Shown here piece by piece: positions 57,747-64,000 of a DNA stretch of 64,000 bases. Every line of letters begins with the position of its first letter. Position 1 is the first letter of the stretch. Origin of the DNA: Ciona savignyi (Eukaryota > Chordata > Ascidiacea > Phlebobranchia > Cionidae); contig CH002675.1 of the NCBI GenBank assembly GCA_000149265.1, positions 133,513 through 197,512 on the forward strand, given 5' to 3'. The notes under the pieces were generated by a model. That model was not told where the DNA came from and did no database searches. It saw nothing but the letters and a program-made list of their open reading frames with translations. Both the position numbers and the translations under genes were made by a program.

Positions 57747-60700
57747 TTACCAAATTACGCATTTGTGTTTTGGATTCATTCTTGAACCAAGAGGGCATTT
57801 AAAAGCTTCGGAAAATTTATCAAAGTTCTGTAAAGATCCGATCACTCTGAAATAAAAAAAAATATATCGTAAACTGAGGCAAAATTGTTTTTTTGTAGTT
57901 AACAAATAGGGCAACGAAGGATGATTCTTTTGTAGCCACGGAATCTCAGCTATACCATTCCATTAAAAGGTAAACAACATCTTACCTGAATCTTCCAGGA
58001 CTGTGGACATCTCTGACTTTAATTGAAACTGCTCCAGCATGGTTGTATTTGCCACAACGGACCTGGGGCACAACTGAGTTACAACTGTATTTTGAACATT
58101 TTTGAACACATTTAGTATTTACTAAGTTTCCCCTACATTTAGATGGAACAGCGCGTTTAAAATTTTTCTATCTAATGATTTAAATGATGTTGGATAAATA
58201 GTTTCTACACCAATGTTTGGCAGTATGGTCAGTTTTGTCCACCCATGTTTTTTTAAAAGGCTGGGAAAGTACCCTGTCCATTAATGTTTTACAGGAGGGT
58301 ATGTAAGGATTTCTCTAATCACCATTTTACATGAGAGTATGTAATATTTGAACTGCACAATTTTCCCAAACGGGGAGAAAAGTTAAATTTTTTACTAAAG
58401 TTTTAGGTTCCAATTAGCTAGGTAGATTACTGCCTTGCCTTTTAGCCAAAGCGCTGCAGGTTCGAAACTAATCGTTTGCTAGACGGTAGACTTATTTTAA
58501 TACCTTAACCATTAGCTAATCATATGAAACAACCTTAAACCTATGTGGACAAAATAAAAAAAATATATGGTAACATGTAATCTTTTAACCTGTAAGTTAC
58601 AAAATATAATTAATTGCTCATATACCAAATACTCACATTAGCAAAACCAATAAAGAACATTTGATTGTTAGTTAATCCAGTAGAAGGTTCTAGTTCTTCT
58701 CCAGTCAAGTTTTGTGATTTTAGCCAAATGTGATATCCCTAGAAAGGTGAAGAATTAAAGTTGTTTTATTAGTATTAAGGCCTTTTATTGATTAAAGTCC
58801 AGGTTTAAGTCATTTGGAATGCTTGGATAAATACATTGCAATTAAATGTGTTTTTTTGTGTACAAAGCTAAATAGTGGTGGTATAGAAACCACTAGCTAA
58901 TCGGGTGTGTCCTTTAGCTAGGCACTCGGCAGACTATTCTAAACCCAGTAGTGTAATAGGTTGAACATACAATGTAGAAATATTTGTCATATTTGACATG
59001 GTGGAAAAGCCATACTAATCCAACGGTAGGTAAAAAGTATTTTAAGGATTGCCTGTGTAATGATATCTTTTTCATCACCAATGGATTAAAATGATGTTGA
59101 GCTTTGTATTTTTTCAAAGTATTTTTAACTTTCAACTTTCTACAGGTTCTTTACTGGGATGTAATTAATAAAGCATCTGTGGAAATATATAAATACATAT
59201 GTATATAAACATATCAATTATGGTAGCCAGAGATAAAATGTGTTGTTCCTACACCACGTGTGCTTATTGACAGTACATTACATAGTACTTAAAAACTGAT
59301 TTGATACTCACTGCGTATGACTCCCTGATCCCACCATTGTCCGCAATGTTTTCTCCCAGAGTTTTGTGGCCATCAAGCTAGAAATCAAGATTTCAATTAC
59401 ATTTTAAAATTGCATTACATGAAACCAAATCAAGTTTGAAACAACTAGTAAATTGACGTGTATAGCAATTAACAAAATATACACATATATCAAACTTTCC
59501 ATCATATACATATATCAAACTTTCCATCATATACAAATTTCAATAAAAATTGTTTAGAGCAAAAATACGATTTTGAAGCCAAATCATAACTTACATATGA
59601 TCCTGCTATTCTCCAAAAATATTTGTCATACTGGTTTGCCATACACTGAGTCCTTTTGTTAAATTCATTAAGAGACTTAGGGCTCCACCATTGGTATAAC
59701 TGTCCATGAATGCCATACTTTCTTCCTGTGTTATCAAACGCATGTGTCAACTCGTGCCCCAGTATTGTACCCACTGCTCCATACTGGAACATCCTATAAA
59801 CATACTTTTTAAGTTTGTTAAGAAACAGTAATTATTTTTATATCAATTTAAAGAAAACCATAACTAATTTTACACAATGAGACAATTTCAATGACTGAAT
59901 AATTTTTGAAAATTGCAGTTCAAAAGATACAGATTATTCCTGTGTAGGCTATAAGCTTGGTCATGCTAGTGCAGATAAACTTGATGCCAGGCGCATAAAA
60001 TGTGGGTAATAAAAACATTAATAATATAACTGGAAGTAAAAGCAAAAAGCAAAGAAACTGTCGACAGCAGTAAAATGGCACTTTTCATAGCAAATGTTGT
60101 GGTGAAAAGTAAACTATTAAGTTTTTACTGTGGCTCAACTTTAAACATAGTGTTGTAATACTTGTGATATGTCCAATTGAATACCTTGGTGAGTAAGTGC
60201 ATTGAATTTCAGTCAAAGGGTTGCAGAATCGAAACTGGTTATTAGCTAGTCACATGATTCTTTGGGCAAGGCACCTAAGTCGACTCCCAGTGGATTTATG
60301 TGGTTTTAGTAAAAGAGAACCAACAGCTCATATACAACACATTGTAATAGCTGTGATAATTTGACTGTGAGCGCATGGTAATCTGACGATTGTCCATGTG
60401 ATAAAGCTCTTTGCGTTTTTCATATCACAGGAATACGACAATAAATACTTGCTAGGTGTCTCTGTAATTAAAAAATATATTACACATTAAAAATTGCTGC
60501 AAGTCACAGGAATTCAATTGCTGACTTGTCATGCTGACCAAAATTCTCTGTGTAGTTTAAATCCCAAAACACTGTAAATCTGTAATACTTTCAAAATCCA
60601 GTATCGCTTGATGTTATACAAACCCCTTAAAATCTGGTTTTTAAGTCTCCATACACAACACACGGACTGAGGTTTGCGGTTTTCATACTTTCAGTAAAAA

Positions 60701-63587
60701 ACTTAATGTGGCTCACTTGTTGTATATAGTGGAAAAAGGACTTAAATGTATATTGTACATCTTCGTATACACCTTTACCAAACATCACTGCAATAACAAC
60801 CAACCAGAAAAGCATATTTACTTACTGTGGAAATTGATCTCCCCAGTAGAATGGATATTGGAGTTCTCCAGCTGGCATGGCTGTTAAACAATACAGATTT
60901 ATCACATTGGTAACCGAAAATGATTTTGCATAAATGAGTGCAATGGCTAAAAAATCTTAAAAATTTCATTTAAATCTTTTGCTTACTTATTTGGTTATAT
61001 CTAGGGCTGTAGAAAGCATTCACTGTTGTTGGGCTTGTTATAAAGCTGTAGACATGCTTGTTGTAGTGCTTTCCAATTTTCGCGAATTTGTTTTGGGCAA
61101 TTTGTGTTAGGGTTCGTACTGTGTTCCCAAAGTAATCTTTGGCACTAACTACAAGCTGAAATAAAGTTTGGAGTACTCTTATTGAACAGGATGCAAAGAA
61201 ATGCTTGTTTGATCATTTTTTTGCACAGAAATGCCGATTTGAAAGATTAAATATTAGGGGTATTCCATGGTTTTAATTTATCGATATCTATGGTCGAATA
61301 TTGCCTTTAAAATATTAACATGATTAAAACATAGACAGAATTTAAAACTTTCCAAAAATGAACTACAGGAGAGTCATTTGAAAGCATTAAAGTTGTGCAT
61401 AGTAAAATCATATTTAGAAAATGTATTCTAGATAAGCTGGTGATAACACTTCATGTCAAATAAAAAAACAAATATATTTTAGAAAAAAAATACGAAAAGT
61501 CAGTATGGTGAACACACCACTAATGACATTTGAATGCAAATATATATAAATTTCATTGTTTAATCAAAACTACTTACATCTTTTAATTCATTATCAATAT
61601 AAGTAATATTTTTATAATATCGAGGGTTGTATCCAAAATTGGCTTTAATAGCAAGTGCCTTTCTTTTCGCATAATCTTTAGTTTTGGCATCCATCCAGTT
61701 AACTTCAGTTTGTAACAATTGCAGAAAGCCTTTTCTTATATTGTTAAACAATATGTTGGCCTATAGAGAAAAAATATATGGAGTCAGTCATGTCAAATAT
61801 ACACAATATTTTTCCAAAAAGACATGTTTAACTCTTAAGTTTATTTTATGGCATTGGCCATTATGTGCAATTTTCGAAAATCTGTTTAACTTTGGCAGGT
61901 TAATTAACATAGTAAAGCACTGGAAAATTAGTGTTTCGGGAACAAATCTACACACAAGCTATTCGATTGTGTCCTACACCTAACTGATGTTACTTAAACC
62001 CAGTAAAATATTGGTTTGAACAAAGACAATTTCAACTGTCCCTGTAAGCATGTGGTAATAAGGTGATTACCCATTTCCCACCCTTTGTTGTCCTATGGGG
62101 ATTAATGTAAGTATTCTAGAATTCCATTTGATAGGCATGTTATGCTGTACATATGTTACTAAGAAAAATATGTAAAAAGTTTAAAATTCAAAATGAACTT
62201 ACAACTCTCTTTTTAGCTGGTGTAAAGTATTTATCAATAAATAGTTTTCCTGTTGGTCCTTTCATAGTGAAAATAAGTTGATTCGAGCATTTGTACTCCC
62301 TGGTCTCCAAAACAGTCGTGCCATACATCACTCTTTTGTACTTTGCGTAACGGTTCATAAATCTCTTGCTCAAATTTAGGATTCGGTGTTTGACAATCCT
62401 CCATACCATGTAGTTTTGCAAAGTCCTTGAAAGCAATTCCAATTACTCTGTTATGCTAAATCTAAGTTACTGTACTTGTTGTGCTCACTTATGACATCAG
62501 TTTTAGGTTGCTCATTTTGATACAGAAAAAAAAGCGTTAATATTATACAATTTAATTTATAAACTATGTTACTGAGATTGTAGAAAACATCTATTTATTA
62601 TACAAATATGTAAATAGAAGAATTCCATATATTGCCAACTTTATATAATAAGGCCATGCCTTCATATCACCTCCTGTAAAGTTAGTTTTTCAGCAAATTA
62701 CTTGACCTTACAGTTTAAAAAAGCTTGCACTTTAAATATGTATTAGGTTTAAAAAATTAATTTTCTATTTATCAATCTTTGTCTGTTTGAGTTAAGTAAA
62801 CACTAATATCTTACCTTTTGTCAGTATTTTGGATTAGTTTGATCATATTTTCAAGAAATGGAGTGTTCCAGACTTCTACCATGGTATACCCATTTATAGG
62901 GTGTGATTTGATCATTAATTTAAACAATCGCAACCAATCAATCTGTAATTAAGCAGAATATTAAATATTATCAATCTTGACCAATGATGTGGTGTTATAT
63001 TACTGGGATCTTAAATATGTTACCTTGATTCAGTGGCCTCAAACAGGTGGTTAAAATTAGAGGTCATAATAAAAATTAAAACTGTGATACGTTCATATCT
63101 GTACCAATATGTTAATGGTAAGAAACCTATATTACACTGATTTCCCACTACTGATTATAAACATAAGTAGGGCTATCCAATCTAAACTTTTCATTAGAAA
63201 TAGTCTCATTAAAACAAAAGTTAAAATTGGAGCATAACTCTTGAAATTCAATTCACACTTGAAAAGAAACATAGCCTGATTTGTACATTTTATTATAAGA
63301 GATTTTAGATTGATACTTAATTTAATTAATAATAAAAAAAACTATATTAATTGAATATTTTTCACACTTTAAAAAAGTTTGAAAGAAACAAGGGCAGTTA
63401 CCCCTGGCAATTCGTCGGCTAATTCATCAATCGTTTTCAAACTGAAGTAGTCCATGTCATACTTTTTGTGATAAGCTAATTTTTTTTCAAAAGCTTTAAC
63501 ATCTGCTACGTCCCTATTTGCCATATTGCGGTCAGCACCCAGCATAACAGCCACATCACGAAACAGCGAATAATACGCGTTAAGTTT
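57747..63587 (-). CDS. Neprilysin/ECE-like M13 zinc metallopeptidase, partial (5' end outside window)
   Basis: Cell-surface peptidase that cleaves small peptides; family members are type II membrane proteins of about 750 residues. Eleven exons: 63587-63402, 62942-62815, 62425-62203, 61760-61578, 61155-60987, 60880-60826, 59793-59595, 59377-59312, 58738-58637, 58062-57986, 57846-57747. They sum to 496 codons including the stop with all phases consistent. The large lobe is covered by [21 protein letters not shown] and [15 protein letters not shown]. Catalytic parts: substrate-binding VNAFYSP; zinc site HELTH (residues 328-332 of this fragment); third zinc ligand Glu in GENIADNGG (390-394); VHSPGRFR; and the C-terminal KCVIW after FSEAFKC. 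The intact motifs suggest an active enzyme. About 250 N-terminal residues including the membrane anchor lie beyond 64000. Motifs do not let me separate neprilysin from endothelin-converting enzyme. Confidence 0.94.
58415..58520 (+). mobile_element. SINE, 5' part
   Basis: Head aattagctaggtagattact with B-box gctgcaggttcgaaactaat, then a broken body (ataccttaaccattagc). Antisense within an M13 gene intron. Confidence 0.55.
58880..59085 (+). mobile_element. Degraded SINE
   Basis: gaaaccactagctaatcggg, tgtgtcctttagctaggcac, aaacccagtagtgtaatagg and ggattgcctgtgtaatgata follow the order of the SINE body. Antisense within an M13 gene intron. Confidence 0.5.
59486..59535 (+). repeat. 25-bp tandem duplication
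   Basis: atatatcaaactttccatca plus tatac occurs twice in a row in the intron just downstream of the HELTH exon. Confidence 0.85.
60186..60450 (+). mobile_element. tRNA-derived SINE, near full length
   Basis: Head ttggtgagtaagtgcattga, B-box agggttgcagaatcgaaact, then gattctttgggcaaggcacc, tacaacacattgtaatagct, ggtaatctgacgattgtcca and a degraded tail. Antisense within an M13 gene intron. Confidence 0.7.
61940..62130 (+). mobile_element. Degraded SINE, 3' part
   Basis: gattgtgtcctacacctaac, aaacccagtaaaatattggt, gtggtaataaggtgattacc and cctatggggattaatgtaag follow the SINE body and tail. Antisense within an M13 gene intron. Confidence 0.5.
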
Positions 63588-63829
63588 CTGTAACAATAAG
63601 TATAACAGATTAGTTATGAAAAATAAAGGGTTCATGTTTATCACCATTGATGGGAAAACACATTGGGTGCTCTCTTTTAATTATCAGAGCCATGTGTTGT
63701 ATAGGATTGAGCGGTTACTACTGTTTTACTTTAATGCATTATTCCACAGGGTTGAGGCCACGTTCACTACGTACCCTGCGAAAGTTTACATCTGACAAGC
63801 CTTTTGTGCAAACGGTTACCTTAATTTAT

Positions 63830-63943
63830 AAGAAAAATAGTAGCCTGTAGAAAGCTGAAATGTTGTGGGTTAGAAATCTGCAGGACACAATGTAAGAGCT
63901 CCTTTAACCTGACAGTAAGTACAAGGTAATCTGATGATCATCT
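63830..63943 (+). mobile_element. SINE fragment
   Basis: tgttgtgggttagaaatctg, a shortened body, and aaggtaatctgatgatcatc match SINE blocks. It is joined directly to a piggyBac-type element at its right. Confidence 0.4.
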
Positions 63944-64000
63944 CGCGCCATCTCACTGATCAAAATCGGCCGTAACTTTTCTACTTATGCAATTTTCGGC
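63944..64000 (-). mobile_element. piggyBac-type element, copy 3, cut by the window edge
   Basis: The reverse complement (gccgaaaattgcataagtag, then gttacggccgattttgatca, then gtgagatggcgc) matches the sequence just inside the left end of the element at 1376-2265 (positions about 1414-1473). The terminal repeat and TTAA would lie just beyond 64000. Confidence 0.75.

Overview
This window looks like eukaryotic, invertebrate-chordate DNA, most likely from a solitary ascidian of the Ciona type. It is AT-rich, with short exons, GT-AG introns of all sizes, many tRNA-derived SINEs and DNA-transposon remnants, and vertebrate-type genes (RFX6-like, PSTPIP-like F-BAR/SH3, acetylcholinesterase, M13 metallopeptidase). 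The species call is inference. Few exons give long ORFs, so the gene models were built by hand from splice sites, reading-frame phase and recognisable protein motifs.

Layout. (1) 17110 down to the left edge, minus strand: a transcription factor gene of the RFX4/6 class, closest to RFX6. At least eleven exons cover an N-terminal part, the winged-helix DNA-binding domain and the extended dimerisation region; the 3' end lies outside the window. One intron carries a 6-kb foldback-type transposon (4704-10738, 8-bp target duplication) whose arms are inverted arrays of a 22-bp CpG-rich minisatellite and whose interior holds a broken PHD-finger gene. Another intron holds a piggyBac-type TTAA element. 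(2) 17.1-25.2 kb: no gene recognised; a second piggyBac-type element, SINEs, a hAT element with a decayed BED finger, a diverged repeat pair and a 309-base gap. (3) 30637-25225, minus: a complete five-exon PSTPIP-like F-BAR + SH3 gene. (4) 34593-43570, plus: a nine-exon acetylcholinesterase-type gene with signal peptide, full catalytic triad, all six intrachain cysteines and a Gly-to-Ser change in the oxyanion hole. (5) 55390-45298, minus: a three-exon precursor of a secreted peptide. It has a signal peptide, a short basic pro-segment and a Lys-Arg site exactly at an intron boundary, followed by a segment with parathyroid-hormone/TIP39-like spacing. This is the most interesting candidate here. 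(6) 63587-57747, minus: eleven 3' exons of a neprilysin/endothelin-converting-enzyme-like M13 peptidase; the 5' end lies beyond the right edge.

The genes form no operon. They are separate genes with their own functions: endocrine/ciliary-type transcription control, actin-membrane scaffolding, acetylcholine hydrolysis, a putative peptide hormone and peptide hydrolysis at the cell surface. Introns and intergenic DNA are rich in mobile-element debris. Three assembly gaps (10217-10316, 23874-24182, 43853-44035) limit what can be said locally.
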